A stretch of DNA of 43,041 nucleotides from an uncultured Methylococcaceae bacterium (lineage in GTDB: Bacteria > Pseudomonadota > Gammaproteobacteria > Methylococcales > Methylococcaceae): contig CAIODU010000339.1 in assembly GCA_903857165.1 (NCBI GenBank), positions 1 to 43,041 of the forward strand. Reading direction: 5' to 3'. A program made the position numbers and the translations under genes. Of this stretch, positions 8,958 to 17,699 are shown one piece after another. A model generated the notes under the pieces. That model was given only the letters and a program-made list of their open reading frames with translations, had not been told where the DNA came from and did no database searches. Positions within the stretch are counted from its first letter, which is position 1. Each line of letters opens with the position of its first letter.

Positions 8958-9659
8958 GTGAAAACAACCAACGTAGTGCTGGCAAACCTGTGTGCATTTT
9001 TTCTGGCATCATCCCTCGCCTTCGCCGAACCCAGTGCCGAGGAATTGGCCAATAAACTCAATGACGAATGGGAGGTGATCTTCTACACGCTGCCCACTAA
9101 CCGCCAGGCCGGGCGCTTCAAGGAGCTGTTGCCTCGTGTCCGGGAGTTAGGGGCAAAATACCCCAACAGGGCCGAACCGCTGATCATAGAGGCCGTCACC
9201 CTCTGCACTTTGGTCGCCGCCGAGTGGAGCTTTAGCGCCTTGAGCGACATTGAAAAGGCCAGGGATTTGCTGGTGAAAGCCATTGAGATCGACCCCAAGG
9301 CCATGGAAGCAGCCGCCTATATCGCCTTGGGCAACCTTTATTACCGCCTACCCGGCTGGCCGATTTCGTTTGGCGACGACGACTTGGCGCGGGAAAATCT
9401 GGAAGCGGCGGTTAAGCTCTACCCTGATGAGGTGGACACCAATTATTTTTTAGGGGACTATTGGCTAGGCGAAGACGAGTATGATAAGGCGCTGCCTTAC
9501 CTGGAGAAGGCGGAAAAAGCCCAGATTCGCCAGTATCATTCACTGTCCGACAATCACACCAAGGCAGAAACACACAAAGCACTGGAAGCGGCAAGAAATC
9601 GGGAAGGCAGCAGAAGTAGTTTCTTTTCAGACATTGTGCCTTCATTTTTCAAGCAATAG
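8958..9659 (+). CDS. exported TPR-like protein
   Basis: A 233-residue protein starting at GTG 8958. The signal peptide (LANLCAFFLASSLAFA) should be cut before EPSAEEL. The mature part is helical with repeat-like units: ARDLLVKAIEIDPKAMEAAAYIALGNLYYRLPG, then ARENLEAAVKLYPDEVDTNYFLGDYWLGEDEYDKALPYLEKAEKA. These are TPR-type pairs, and the fold somewhat recalls TatT-like TRAP-transporter accessory proteins. It probably acts as a periplasmic binding scaffold. The partner is unknown. Genes on either side do not suggest a role. Confidence 0.6.
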   Translation: MKTTNVVLANLCAFFLASSLAFAEPSAEELANKLNDEWEVIFYTLPTNRQAGRFKELLPRVRELGAKYPNRAEPLIIEAVTLCTLVAAEWSFSALSDIEKARDLLVKAIEIDPKAMEAAAYIALGNLYYRLPGWPISFGDDDLARENLEAAVKLYPDEVDTNYFLGDYWLGEDEYDKALPYLEKAEKAQIRQYHSLSDNHTKAETHKALEAARNREGSRSSFFSDIVPSFFKQ

Positions 9660-9760
9660 AGGCAAAGGCATGGACGGATTGCTCTTGCGGAAAAGCCAAA
9701 ATCGAGTCATGCTTATCCAAACGCCGCCTGACACCACTCTCACAATAAGGTGCATAAACA

Positions 9761-10648
9761 ATGGAAACCATAGGCAAAAACGAACTCTGGTCTTTTTTTG
9801 ACAGCGACAGTCATGAAAACGGGAAAGCCAAAAGAGCAACGAACACCGAAGTGCGCGGAGAAAATGGCTGCCCCGTCGGTTCCTACTTGGAACTTGCCAC
9901 CAAAATTGCCGAACTTCAATTCAGGAACAAAAGCCATGTGCTGATGTTTCGTGGTCAATTTCGCGACTTCCGCAACCAACAGGACAACACCAGCATCAAA
10001 CCTGGCCTGTTTCGTCCCGATGCAAACGGCAAGAACCCCGATGCGGAGATACTGATTAATCGTTTTGCAACATTGAAATTAGCGGAAGAAAAGCTCATTG
10101 GTTTTTATGCCAAATGGAAATTTTTGGGTCAAGACCGCATCCAACGCAGCCGCGTCCTGCGCTGGTCGATATTGCAGCATTATGAGGTATGCCTGACGCC
10201 CCTATTGGATGTCACTCATTCAATCCGTATTGCCGCCTCGTTTGCCTCTTTGGACAACCATCAAGACAAGACATTCATCTATGTCCTGGGGATTCCCAAC
10301 TTGAGCGGGGGCATCACCGCCAGCTCCGAGGCGGGCATCCAAACCATCCGGCTTGCCAGCGTTTGCCCTCCACAGGCCATACGCCCGCACATCCAGGAAG
10401 GGTATCTGCTCGGCGAATACCCCGAGTTTGACACTTTTGAGCAGAATTCGCTCTATGAAGCCTACGAGATTGATTTCGGGCTCAGGTTGGTCGCAAAATT
10501 TTGCTTCCACCCCGTCGCTTTCTGGACCAACGATGCCTTTCCTAAAGTGCCCAAGGAGGCGCTCTACCCAAACCATGACGATCCATTGTTCGAAATGGCC
10601 GAAGAATTGAGGGACGATCTGAAGCTCGCCACGAACGTACCCTTATGA
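9761..10648 (+). CDS. FRG-domain protein
   Basis: A 295-residue soluble protein. The FRG signature is visible: [11 protein letters not shown] near residue 65, then [27 protein letters not shown] near 140-170, the family's QHYG.PT.LLD.T.s...A.xFA block. The domain is named for its FRG motif and is often found in phage-defence or toxin-like proteins, but its biochemical activity is not settled. There is no signal peptide or membrane segment. aagg lies upstream of the ATG. It stands alone between a TPR protein and uvrA. Confidence 0.75.
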   Translation: METIGKNELWSFFDSDSHENGKAKRATNTEVRGENGCPVGSYLELATKIAELQFRNKSHVLMFRGQFRDFRNQQDNTSIKPGLFRPDANGKNPDAEILINRFATLKLAEEKLIGFYAKWKFLGQDRIQRSRVLRWSILQHYEVCLTPLLDVTHSIRIAASFASLDNHQDKTFIYVLGIPNLSGGITASSEAGIQTIRLASVCPPQAIRPHIQEGYLLGEYPEFDTFEQNSLYEAYEIDFGLRLVAKFCFHPVAFWTNDAFPKVPKEALYPNHDDPLFEMAEELRDDLKLATNVPL

Positions 10649-10855
10649 ACCGGTGTTACAGCATAGGGAATGTTTGTAGGGCGGCCTTCAAGCTGCTTCC
10701 GCGGTTGATGACCCTGCGGATTTGTTTGGCAGCCTGAAGGCAGCCTTGCAACCGTTCGAAACCGATGCCGTCCTACAAATCCATCATTCCACTTTGCCTT
10801 TCCCTCCCCTAAACGCTTATAGCCTAGCGTTTTTCCAGCATCCGCAAAAACACCC
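10649..10855. other. spacer upstream of uvrA with palindromic repeat
   Basis: A 107-bp inverted repeat spans 10673-10779. After it, aaacgct (10811-10817) and agcgttt (10826-10832) form a small stem running into ttttt. This is a possible weak terminator for the FRG gene or an operator. I looked for a LexA box (CTGT-N8-ACAG) before uvrA and saw none. Confidence 0.4.
10673..10779. repeat. 107-bp inverted repeat (TTTGTAGGRCGGC ends)
   Basis: The left arm tttgtagggcggc (10673-10685) pairs with gccgtcctacaaa (10767-10779), with one mismatch. Inside are further complementary strings (ccttcaagctgc / gcagcctgaagg). No coding potential was found. Confidence 0.7.
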
Positions 10856-13690
10856 ATGGACACCATTTCAATCAGAGGGGCACGTACCCACAACCTAAAA
10901 AACATCGACTTGGATCTGCCAAGGGACAAGCTGATCGTCATCACGGGTTTGTCGGGTTCGGGCAAGTCTTCGTTGGCTTTCGATACCATTTACGCCGAGG
11001 GTCAACGGCGTTATGTGGAGTCGCTGTCCACCTATGCCCGTCAATTCTTGTCGGTTATGGAAAAGCCGGATGTGGATCACATAGAAGGCTTATCCCCTGC
11101 CATTTCCATAGAGCAGAAATCCACCTCCCATAATCCCCGTTCCACCGTCGGCACCATCACCGAGATTTACGATTACCTTCGCCTGCTGTTTGCCCGGGCC
11201 GGAACGCCGCGCTGCCCGGACCATGGGGTTTCCTTGGAGGCGCAGACCATCAGCCAGATGGTCGATGGCGTGATGGCCCTGCCGGAGGATTCCCGGTGGA
11301 TGCTGCTCGCACCGGTGGTCAACGAACGCAAAGGCGAACATGTGCAAGTGCTGGAAGAATTGCGCGGACAAGGCTTCATCCGCGCCCGCATCGACGGCGA
11401 GGTTTACGAGTTGGACGAGCCGCCAAAACTGGATTTGAAGAAGAAGCACACCATTGAGGTCATCGTTGACCGCTTCAAGATTCGTAGTGATTTGGGGCTT
11501 CGATTGGCGGAATCCTTCGAGACGACTTTGCGCCTGGCCGAGGGCTTGGCCTTGGTGGTTTCGATTGACGATGCAAAACAGAGTCTGGTGTTTTCGGACA
11601 AGTACGCCTGCCCCCATTGCGGCTATTCTTTGAGCGAACTGGAACCCCGCATCTTTTCTTTTAATAATCCCAAGGGCGCGTGCCAAAAATGCGATGGATT
11701 GGGCGTGAAACAATATTTCGATCCCCGCTTGATTGTCCACAGCCCGCAGCTTAGCCTGGCCGGTGGGGCGGTGCGCGGATGGGATCGGCGCAATGCCTAT
11801 TATTACCAGATTATCTCTTCGCTGGCGGACCATTACGGCTTTGACTTGGAGCAGCCGTTCGAGAAATTACCGCAAGCGGTGAAGGACGTGATTCTTTATG
11901 GCAGTGGCAAAGAAACTATTCCCTTCAAGCACCTGAACGCACGGGGCAGCTATGATATGCGCTTCCATGCGTTCGAGGGCGTCATCCATAATATGGAAAG
12001 GCGCTACCGGGAGACCGATTCCAGTCTGGTGCGGGAAGAATTGACCAAGTATATGGGTGGCAAGCCCTGCCCAGACTGCGAGGGTACCCGCTTGAACAAA
12101 GGCGCCCGCCATGTGTTTGTGGCTGAACGCAACTTGCCGGAGTTGACCCATTTGCCGGTCCGGCGCGGGCTGGATTTTTTTGATGAGCTGCAATTGCCGG
12201 GCCAGCGTGGCGAAGTGGCGGCGAAAATCGTCAAGGAAATTCGCGAACGGATGCGGTTCCTCGTCAACGTGGGTTTGGATTACCTGACGCTGGACCGAAG
12301 TGCCGACACGCTTTCCGGCGGCGAGGCTCAACGCATCCGTCTGGCCAGCCAAGTCGGGGCGGGGCTGGTGGGTGTCATGTATGTGCTGGACGAACCCTCC
12401 ATCGGCCTGCACCAACGCGACAATGAGCGCTTGCTGAAGACCTTGATACGACTGCGCGACATTGGTAATACAGTGATTGTGGTGGAACACGACGAAGAAG
12501 CCATCATGGCCGCCGACCATGTTGTGGACATAGGCCCCGGCGCGGGGGTTCACGGCGGACAAATCGTAGCACAAGGGACTCCACGGCAAATCTTGGAACA
12601 TGCCGATTCGCTGACCGGGCAATACCTTTCCGGTCGGCTGGAGATTGAGATTCCCGCCCGGCGCAACCATAGTGACGAGGGAAACGTGCTGCGACTGGTC
12701 AATGCCACCGGCAACAATCTGAAAGGGGTTGATGCAGCTTTCCCCGTCGGACTGTTCACCTGTGTCACCGGCGTTTCGGGTTCCGGCAAATCAACGCTGG
12801 TCAACGACACCTTGCACAAATTCGCCGCCCGCGAGTTGAACGGTGCGAGTGCGGCCCCCGCCCCTTGCGAAAAAATCGTAGGGCTGGAATTGTTCGACAA
12901 AGTGGTGGACATTGACCAAAGCCCCATCGGCCGGACGCCGCGTTCCAACCCGGCCACTTATACCGGGTTGTTCACCCCCATCCGCGAATTGTTCGCCGCG
13001 ACGCCGGAGGCGAGGTCACGCGGCTATACGCCGGGACGCTTTAGCTTCAACGTCAAGGGCGGGCGTTGCGAAGCCTGTGCGGGCGATGGCGTCATCAAGG
13101 TGGAGATGCACTTTCTGCCGGACATTTTTGTCCATTGTGATATTTGCAAAGGGAAACGCTACAACCGGGAAACCTTGGAAATCCGTTATCGCGGCAAGAA
13201 CATCGCTGAAATTCTGGGAATGACCGTGGAGGAGGCCTGCGCGTTTTTCTCGGCGATACCCAATGTCCACCGCAAGCTGCAAATGCTGATGGAAGTCGGC
13301 TTGAGCTATATCACCTTGGGTCAAAATGCCGTGACCCTATCCGGCGGCGAAGCCCAGCGCGTCAAACTCGCCAAGGAGCTGTCCAAGCGCGACACGGGCA
13401 ATACCTTATACATCCTTGACGAACCGACCACGGGGTTGCATTTCCACGACATCAAACAATTATTGAAAGTGCTGCACCAATTGCGCGACCACGGTAACAC
13501 GGTAGTGGTGATCGAGCATAATCTGGATGTCATCAAAACCGCCGATTGGATTATTGACCTAGGCCCGGAAGGCGGCGACGGCGGTGGACGGATCATTGCC
13601 GAAGGCACGCCGGAGCATGTGGCGGCGAACCCGGCCTCACATACGGGGAGGTTTTTGAAAAAGGCGTTGGGGAGGGGCAAAGAATGGTAA
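10856..13690 (+). CDS. uvrA: excinuclease ABC subunit A
   Basis: A 944-residue UvrA of normal length with two ABC ATPase halves. The first Walker A is GLSGSGKSS at residues 31-39 and the second is GVSGSGKST. Both halves carry LSGGEAQR signatures followed by DEPSIGLH and DEPTTGLH. Zinc modules are CPHCGYSL...CQKCDGLG in the first half and CEACAGDG...[10 protein letters not shown] in the second. UvrA dimers find bulky DNA damage and load UvrB in nucleotide excision repair. It appears to be transcribed alone. Confidence 0.98.
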   Translation: MDTISIRGARTHNLKNIDLDLPRDKLIVITGLSGSGKSSLAFDTIYAEGQRRYVESLSTYARQFLSVMEKPDVDHIEGLSPAISIEQKSTSHNPRSTVGTITEIYDYLRLLFARAGTPRCPDHGVSLEAQTISQMVDGVMALPEDSRWMLLAPVVNERKGEHVQVLEELRGQGFIRARIDGEVYELDEPPKLDLKKKHTIEVIVDRFKIRSDLGLRLAESFETTLRLAEGLALVVSIDDAKQSLVFSDKYACPHCGYSLSELEPRIFSFNNPKGACQKCDGLGVKQYFDPRLIVHSPQLSLAGGAVRGWDRRNAYYYQIISSLADHYGFDLEQPFEKLPQAVKDVILYGSGKETIPFKHLNARGSYDMRFHAFEGVIHNMERRYRETDSSLVREELTKYMGGKPCPDCEGTRLNKGARHVFVAERNLPELTHLPVRRGLDFFDELQLPGQRGEVAAKIVKEIRERMRFLVNVGLDYLTLDRSADTLSGGEAQRIRLASQVGAGLVGVMYVLDEPSIGLHQRDNERLLKTLIRLRDIGNTVIVVEHDEEAIMAADHVVDIGPGAGVHGGQIVAQGTPRQILEHADSLTGQYLSGRLEIEIPARRNHSDEGNVLRLVNATGNNLKGVDAAFPVGLFTCVTGVSGSGKSTLVNDTLHKFAARELNGASAAPAPCEKIVGLELFDKVVDIDQSPIGRTPRSNPATYTGLFTPIRELFAATPEARSRGYTPGRFSFNVKGGRCEACAGDGVIKVEMHFLPDIFVHCDICKGKRYNRETLEIRYRGKNIAEILGMTVEEACAFFSAIPNVHRKLQMLMEVGLSYITLGQNAVTLSGGEAQRVKLAKELSKRDTGNTLYILDEPTTGLHFHDIKQLLKVLHQLRDHGNTVVVIEHNLDVIKTADWIIDLGPEGGDGGGRIIAEGTPEHVAANPASHTGRFLKKALGRGKEW

Positions 13691-13774
13691 AGCTAAGTTT
13701 TTTGATAAGGGATAAAATGAGGTTGTTACTGTTCCCGTTTACAATATATCATTATATAATATTTGGATTTTGAT

Positions 13775-14572
13775 ATGACTGATTATAAATGGAATCCTAT
13801 TAGACCTTTGTCAGAGCAAGATGGTGTAATTGATCTTGCATTTATACGACCACTTTACGATTCATGGCGAATATCTGAAAAACGACTTAAAGAATCTAGC
13901 AGAGATAACTTACGCGAGTTTAACAATCGCCTTGTTCGTAGACTGAGCATCGAAACTGGTATCTTAGAAAGGCTATATGACCTAGATAGATGCACAACTG
14001 AAGCATTGATAGCAATGGGATTTGTCGAAGACATCGTGTCACGTTCCAGCACTGACATAGAACCATCGCGTTTGATCGATATTCTCCAAGACCAAGAGGC
14101 GGCGATTCAGCTTGTTTTGGATTGCATCGCCAATAAGCGTCCTCTAACTAAATCCGTACTCCATGAACTCCATATTCTTGAGGGTGGGCCAGATCATGAG
14201 AATTCACATTGGTACAAGTATGAGGTGGTAGCTTCTGCCAAGGATGCAGGTAAATTCGCCAATTTCTCAGAGCATCACTATTTTGTGAAGGCATCAATCC
14301 GTGCCGAACGTGAACAACTTGTGTTTGTCGTATCCTTTCACCATGTCGGACGTGAATTGTCAGGAATTATTGAGGTGACAGCCTTCGCAAAGTTGGTATC
14401 GTTTGAGGGTTCTGAGGATAGGCATTCGGTTTCAGATAGTTTCTTTGTGTGTTCACTGGAACCGTTCGTTTTTACTCATCAAACCGATGTGAAGTTTGTA
14501 GAGGCAGCATTTACACGTTGGATAGATGCTTCTCTCGCCATCGCAGTGAAAGAATATGGTGATCGGCTTTGA
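13775..14572 (+). CDS. Fic-like protein lacking the catalytic core
   Basis: From ATG 13775 the protein has 265 residues. Residues ~40-125 (IETGILERLYDLDRCTTEALIAMGF...EAAIQLVLDCIANKRPLTKSVLHELHIL) look like the N-terminal region of Fic AMP-transferase proteins. The second half (FVVSFHHVGRELSGIIEVTAFAKL...SLEPFVFTHQTDVKFVEAAFTRWIDASLAIAVKEYGDRL) looks like the C-terminal part of the same family. The expected middle, with HPFxDGNGR, is absent, so no AMPylation is predicted. Both matches are from memory. The gene is clearly more AT-rich than its neighbours and is preceded by TATAAT at 13755-13760, which suggests recent acquisition. It is an open frame, so a non-catalytic protein may still be made. 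Confidence 0.5.
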   Translation: MTDYKWNPIRPLSEQDGVIDLAFIRPLYDSWRISEKRLKESSRDNLREFNNRLVRRLSIETGILERLYDLDRCTTEALIAMGFVEDIVSRSSTDIEPSRLIDILQDQEAAIQLVLDCIANKRPLTKSVLHELHILEGGPDHENSHWYKYEVVASAKDAGKFANFSEHHYFVKASIRAEREQLVFVVSFHHVGRELSGIIEVTAFAKLVSFEGSEDRHSVSDSFFVCSLEPFVFTHQTDVKFVEAAFTRWIDASLAIAVKEYGDRL

Positions 14573-14892
14573 ATTGTATAGTACGAGTTCAAGCCTCACC
14601 GTTTGCGTCGAAAGCAAGAAATTACGCAAGTTGAGACTCAGATTTTTCACCTAGTTATCCACTGCTACGTTGACATTGGCGATTGACACTGGAAGATCGC
14701 CTGCAATTCAGCGGCTTACCTCTGAGTCAAATGCTATAATCTATAAATATCAACAGCTTATAAAATGTCGGTTGGTTTGCTTTGATTAGATACAGCCAAT
14801 GAAAAATCCAGAAAAACTTGAAAATAATCTTGGAAATCGGCGAAACTCACAAAGTTATCCACAGCTTTGTCCATGAATTATGGGGTATGTTT
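14573..14892. other. AT-rich spacer with two DnaA-box-like sites
   Basis: No gene is evident. TTATCCACA (14855-14863), a perfect DnaA 9-mer, and TTATCCACT (14655-14663) lie exactly 200 bp apart. The stretch 14735-14770 is very AT-rich. Two boxes are too few to call an origin. 'tggggt' at 14880-14885 is the likely ribosome site of the next gene. Confidence 0.35.
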
Positions 14893-15849
14893 ATGCATAA
14901 AATGACCGGTATCGCTTCCGTAAACCGGGTGTTCATCGTTGGATGCGGCGATATAGGCATACGGGTCGCCTTGTTGGAGCAGGCAGCGGGACGACAGGTC
15001 ATCGCCTTGGCCCGTTCGGAAACTTCCACGCACAGGCTGGCGCAACATGGAATTGAACCTGTCGCAGGCGATCTGGATCATCCCGGCTCCTTGCTTGAAC
15101 TGCCAAGCACTGAGGTGGTGTATTACTTTGCGCCGCCTCCTTCAGAGAGTGATGGCGACCCAAGGTTGGCAAGTTTGCTTGCTGCTTTGGACAAAAACTC
15201 CCTGCCTCGCAAGTTGGTCTATATCAGCACCAGCGGTGTTTATGGTGATTGCGGGGGTGAGTGGGTGGATGAAGACTGGCCGATGAATCCCCGCTCTGAC
15301 CGTGCGCGACGGCGTGCGGCGGCGGAAAACCGGCTTTTGGAATGGTCCCGGCTTCGTGGGGCCGATGCGGTGATCCTTCGCGTCCCCGGCATCTATGGCC
15401 CCGGCAGGTTGCCCGTTGAACGCATCCGGCGCGGTGTTCCGGTGGTGCGGGAAGACGAGTCGCCATGGAGCAACCGCATCCATGCGGACGATCTGGCGCA
15501 AGCGTGTGTCCTGGCGGCACTCCGGGGAAGGGCGGGAGGGGTTTATAATGTCAGCGATGGCAATCCGACCACGATGACGGATTATTTTTTCCGTGTCGCT
15601 GATTTGCTTGGCCTTCCCCGCCCCCCGTCCATTTCAATGGAGGATGCCCGGCTTACCCTTGGGCCGGGCATTTTGTCGTTTCTGGAGGAATCCAAGCGCT
15701 TGGACAATCGGCGGATGCTGGAAGAATTGGGGGTGGAGTTGCGTTACCCTATGCTGGACTGCGGCCTGCCTGCCTGTCTTGTGCAACCTGCCGATTCCCC
15801 CCTGTCTGGCAGCGTTCGCCAATCCGCCGCCGGGCATCGGGGAGGGTGA
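14893..15849 (+). CDS. YeeZ-like NAD(P)-dependent epimerase/dehydratase
   Basis: An atypical extended short-chain dehydrogenase/epimerase. The Rossmann motif is FIVGCGDIGIRVALLEQAAGR. It also has STSGVYGDCGGEWVDEDWP and ILRVPGIYGPGRLP, the layout of E. coli YeeZ. The classical YxxxK pair is not evident. That fits this subgroup, whose substrate is unknown. I prefer ATG 14893 (MHKMTGIASVNR, 318 residues) because tggggt is placed correctly before it. The track's TTG start at 14818 adds a tail with no family support. Confidence 0.7.
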   Translation: MHKMTGIASVNRVFIVGCGDIGIRVALLEQAAGRQVIALARSETSTHRLAQHGIEPVAGDLDHPGSLLELPSTEVVYYFAPPPSESDGDPRLASLLAALDKNSLPRKLVYISTSGVYGDCGGEWVDEDWPMNPRSDRARRRAAAENRLLEWSRLRGADAVILRVPGIYGPGRLPVERIRRGVPVVREDESPWSNRIHADDLAQACVLAALRGRAGGVYNVSDGNPTTMTDYFFRVADLLGLPRPPSISMEDARLTLGPGILSFLEESKRLDNRRMLEELGVELRYPMLDCGLPACLVQPADSPLSGSVRQSAAGHRGG

Positions 15850-16028
15850 TGATAAGCTTTAGGCGATTTCCGAATAACAAATCAAACTGTAGGGTGTCCT
15901 TCAGGACGCCATGGTGGCCTGAAGGCCACCCTACGGGTAAAGGCATTCTCGTAAATGTCCTTAGTTCGCCCCAGGCGACATGAAGATAATAAATCGTTTT
16001 GCGCTAGAGACCTTAAGGAGTCCGTGCA
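15850..16028. other. spacer with GTAGGGTG hairpin repeat
   Basis: It holds a hairpin at 15889-15934, built of gtagggtg...tccttcaggacgcc and an inverse arm ending ggccaccctac. It may be a transcription stop for the epimerase gene or a dispersed repeat. aaggag at 16015-16020 is the DUF5062 ribosome site. Confidence 0.55.
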
Positions 16029-16289
16029 ATGGCAAAAGTGAAAAATGAACCGCAGTTGGTGAAAAAAGCCGTTGAAGTGACCGAAAAATACGCCAAGAAC
16101 AGAGGGTTTTCGGCATTTCCAGCCAATCTTTCAGCTAACGACAAGGTGGAATGCAGTTACCGGCTGCTGGTGGCAGACAAACTCGTCACCCCCTTGGCCT
16201 TGGATCAGGAAAGCATACCCAATATGCGGCATAAACTGGCATTATGGATTTCCCGGCAATTGCCCAAAGACCATCCGTTACTGCAATAG
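16029..16289 (+). CDS. DUF5062 family small protein
   Basis: An 86-residue soluble protein, MAKVKNEPQLVKKAVEVTEKYAKNRGF..., with the conserved core ECSYRLLVADKLVTPLA and ending NMRHKLALWISRQLPKDHPLL. I recognise this as DUF5062, a family of gammaproteobacterial proteins without known function. It is mostly helical with no export signal. A strong aaggag site precedes the ATG. It is followed immediately by a 162-bp palindromic element. Confidence 0.75.
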   Translation: MAKVKNEPQLVKKAVEVTEKYAKNRGFSAFPANLSANDKVECSYRLLVADKLVTPLALDQESIPNMRHKLALWISRQLPKDHPLLQ

Positions 16290-16305
16290 CCCGTAAATAA
16301 TTGAA

Positions 16306-16467
16306 GGTTACAGCGTTTTCTATATCTATTAGTTACTTATTTACGCCCATGTCGGCAAAGGATTGCCGACCTACTGCGTAACAAGGACTGTAGGGCGGCA
16401 ACCCTTTGCCGCCAACGATTTCAAAACTTAAACAACGTAATCAATTGAAATTAAAAACACTGTAACC
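16306..16467. repeat. 162-bp MITE-like element with GGTTACAG ends
   Basis: Terminal inverted repeats are ggttacagcgtttt (16306-16319) and aaaacactgtaacc (16454-16467), with one mismatch. Inside are two perfect 8-bp hairpins, gtcggcaa/ttgccgac at 16351-16370 and ggcggcaa/ttgccgcc at 16394-16413. It fills the gap between DUF5062 and the GT2 gene. The internal hairpins resemble those of the elements at 38209 and 40991, although the ends differ. Confidence 0.7.
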
Positions 16468-16488
16468 CGAAAGAGGCAGGTAGTCATC

Positions 16489-17634
16489 ATGAAAAAATAC
16501 ATCGGCCTGTGCATGATTGTCAAAAACGAGGCGCATGTCATCCGCCGTTGCTTGGAGAGCGCGTTGCCCCTCATTGATTTTGTTTGCATCGTGGATACTG
16601 GTTCCTCCGATGGCACGCAAGAGGCCGTTCGCTCGTTTCTGCGCGAAAAGAACCTGCCCGGCGTGGTTGTCGACGAGCCTTGGCAGGATTTTGCTTACAA
16701 TCGGTCTTTCGCATTGCGGCAATTGCGGGAAATGCAAACCATCGATTATGGTCTGATGATCGACGCGGATAATGTCCTTGTTTTTGAGACGGATTTCAAC
16801 GCCGCCCAGTTCAAAAAAAGTTTGGACGCCGATGTGTATGATGTCACCCTGAGGACAGGCGTTGTGTTTTACCGCTTGCCTCTATTGTTTAGCAATCGGT
16901 TGGAATTTGCTTATAAGGGCGTATTGCATGAATACCTTGATTGTTCCTTGGCAAAGACGCGCAGTATAGCCACCGGTTTCCTTAACAATCAAATCCAAGA
17001 CAGCGCAAGAAACCGCAATCCAAGAAAATATCAAGATGATGCCGCCGTTTTCGAAAAAGCACTGGCGGAAGAATCCGATCCTTCCTTGCTGTCCCGCTAT
17101 ACTTTTTATTTGGCCCAAAGCTATAGGGACTGCGGTGAAAAAATCAAATCAATGGAGGCTTATCAGCACCGCTCAACATTGGGTTATTGGGATCAAGAAG
17201 TATTTTACAGCCTATATCAAATAGCTAGGCTCAAGGAGGAGTTGGGCCATCAAGAAGAGGAAGTCATCCAGGCTTATCTTGCGGCGTATGAGGCTTGCCC
17301 GATCCGTGCGGAGTCTTTGTATGGGGCCATCCGATTTTGCCGTTTGCGACAGAAATATCAACAGGGCTATATCCTTGGCAAGCATGCGCTTGGCATAGCC
17401 TATCGGCAGGATGGATTATTTGTCGAGCAATGGATTTATGACTACGGCTTGCTGGATGAATTTTCCATTGTAGCCTATTGGGCTGGTCACTATCGCGAAT
17501 CCTTCGATGCCTGCCTGAAATTGCTAAGGGAGGCCAAAGCACCCCCTAGCCATCGGGAACGGATATTTCAGAACGCCGATTTCGCGATTCAAAAACTTAA
17601 CAATCCAGACTTGCGCAATCTATTGCCGGTGTGA
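16489..17634 (+). CDS. family 2 glycosyltransferase with helical C-terminal region
   Basis: A 381-residue protein. The N-terminal GT-A domain reads GLCMIVKNEAHVIRRCLESALPLIDFVCIVDTGSSDGTQE, with the metal-binding motif probably DADN near residue 90 (YGLMIDADNVLVF). From about residue 190 the sequence is helical and TPR-like (SRYTFYLAQSYRDCGEKIKSMEAYQHRS), a common layout in SPBc2-type GT2 proteins. It probably adds a sugar to a cell-surface or protein acceptor; donor and acceptor are unknown. There is no membrane segment. It converges on htpG, with a terminator between. Confidence 0.85.
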   Translation: MKKYIGLCMIVKNEAHVIRRCLESALPLIDFVCIVDTGSSDGTQEAVRSFLREKNLPGVVVDEPWQDFAYNRSFALRQLREMQTIDYGLMIDADNVLVFETDFNAAQFKKSLDADVYDVTLRTGVVFYRLPLLFSNRLEFAYKGVLHEYLDCSLAKTRSIATGFLNNQIQDSARNRNPRKYQDDAAVFEKALAEESDPSLLSRYTFYLAQSYRDCGEKIKSMEAYQHRSTLGYWDQEVFYSLYQIARLKEELGHQEEEVIQAYLAAYEACPIRAESLYGAIRFCRLRQKYQQGYILGKHALGIAYRQDGLFVEQWIYDYGLLDEFSIVAYWAGHYRESFDACLKLLREAKAPPSHRERIFQNADFAIQKLNNPDLRNLLPV

Positions 17635-17637
17635 ATC

Positions 17638-17671
17638 AAAAAAAAAGCCGGGGTTCTTGCGAAACCCGGCT
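17638..17671 (-). terminator. Rho-independent terminator of htpG
   Basis: On the minus strand a GC-rich stem (agccgggtt / aaccccggct, one bulged base) is followed by nine T residues. It begins 29 bp after the htpG stop. On the plus strand the T run is missing, so it works mainly for htpG. Confidence 0.85.
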
Positions 17672-17699
17672 AAAAATAGGTCGATTTACAGAAAGGGTA

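Noticed and set aside
10800-10855. LexA box for uvrA
   Set aside because: No CTGT-N8-ACAG was found in the upstream region.
14655-14863. Replication origin
   Set aside because: Only two DnaA-type boxes 200 bp apart, no AT-rich 13-mers, and no dnaA, dnaN or gidA nearby.
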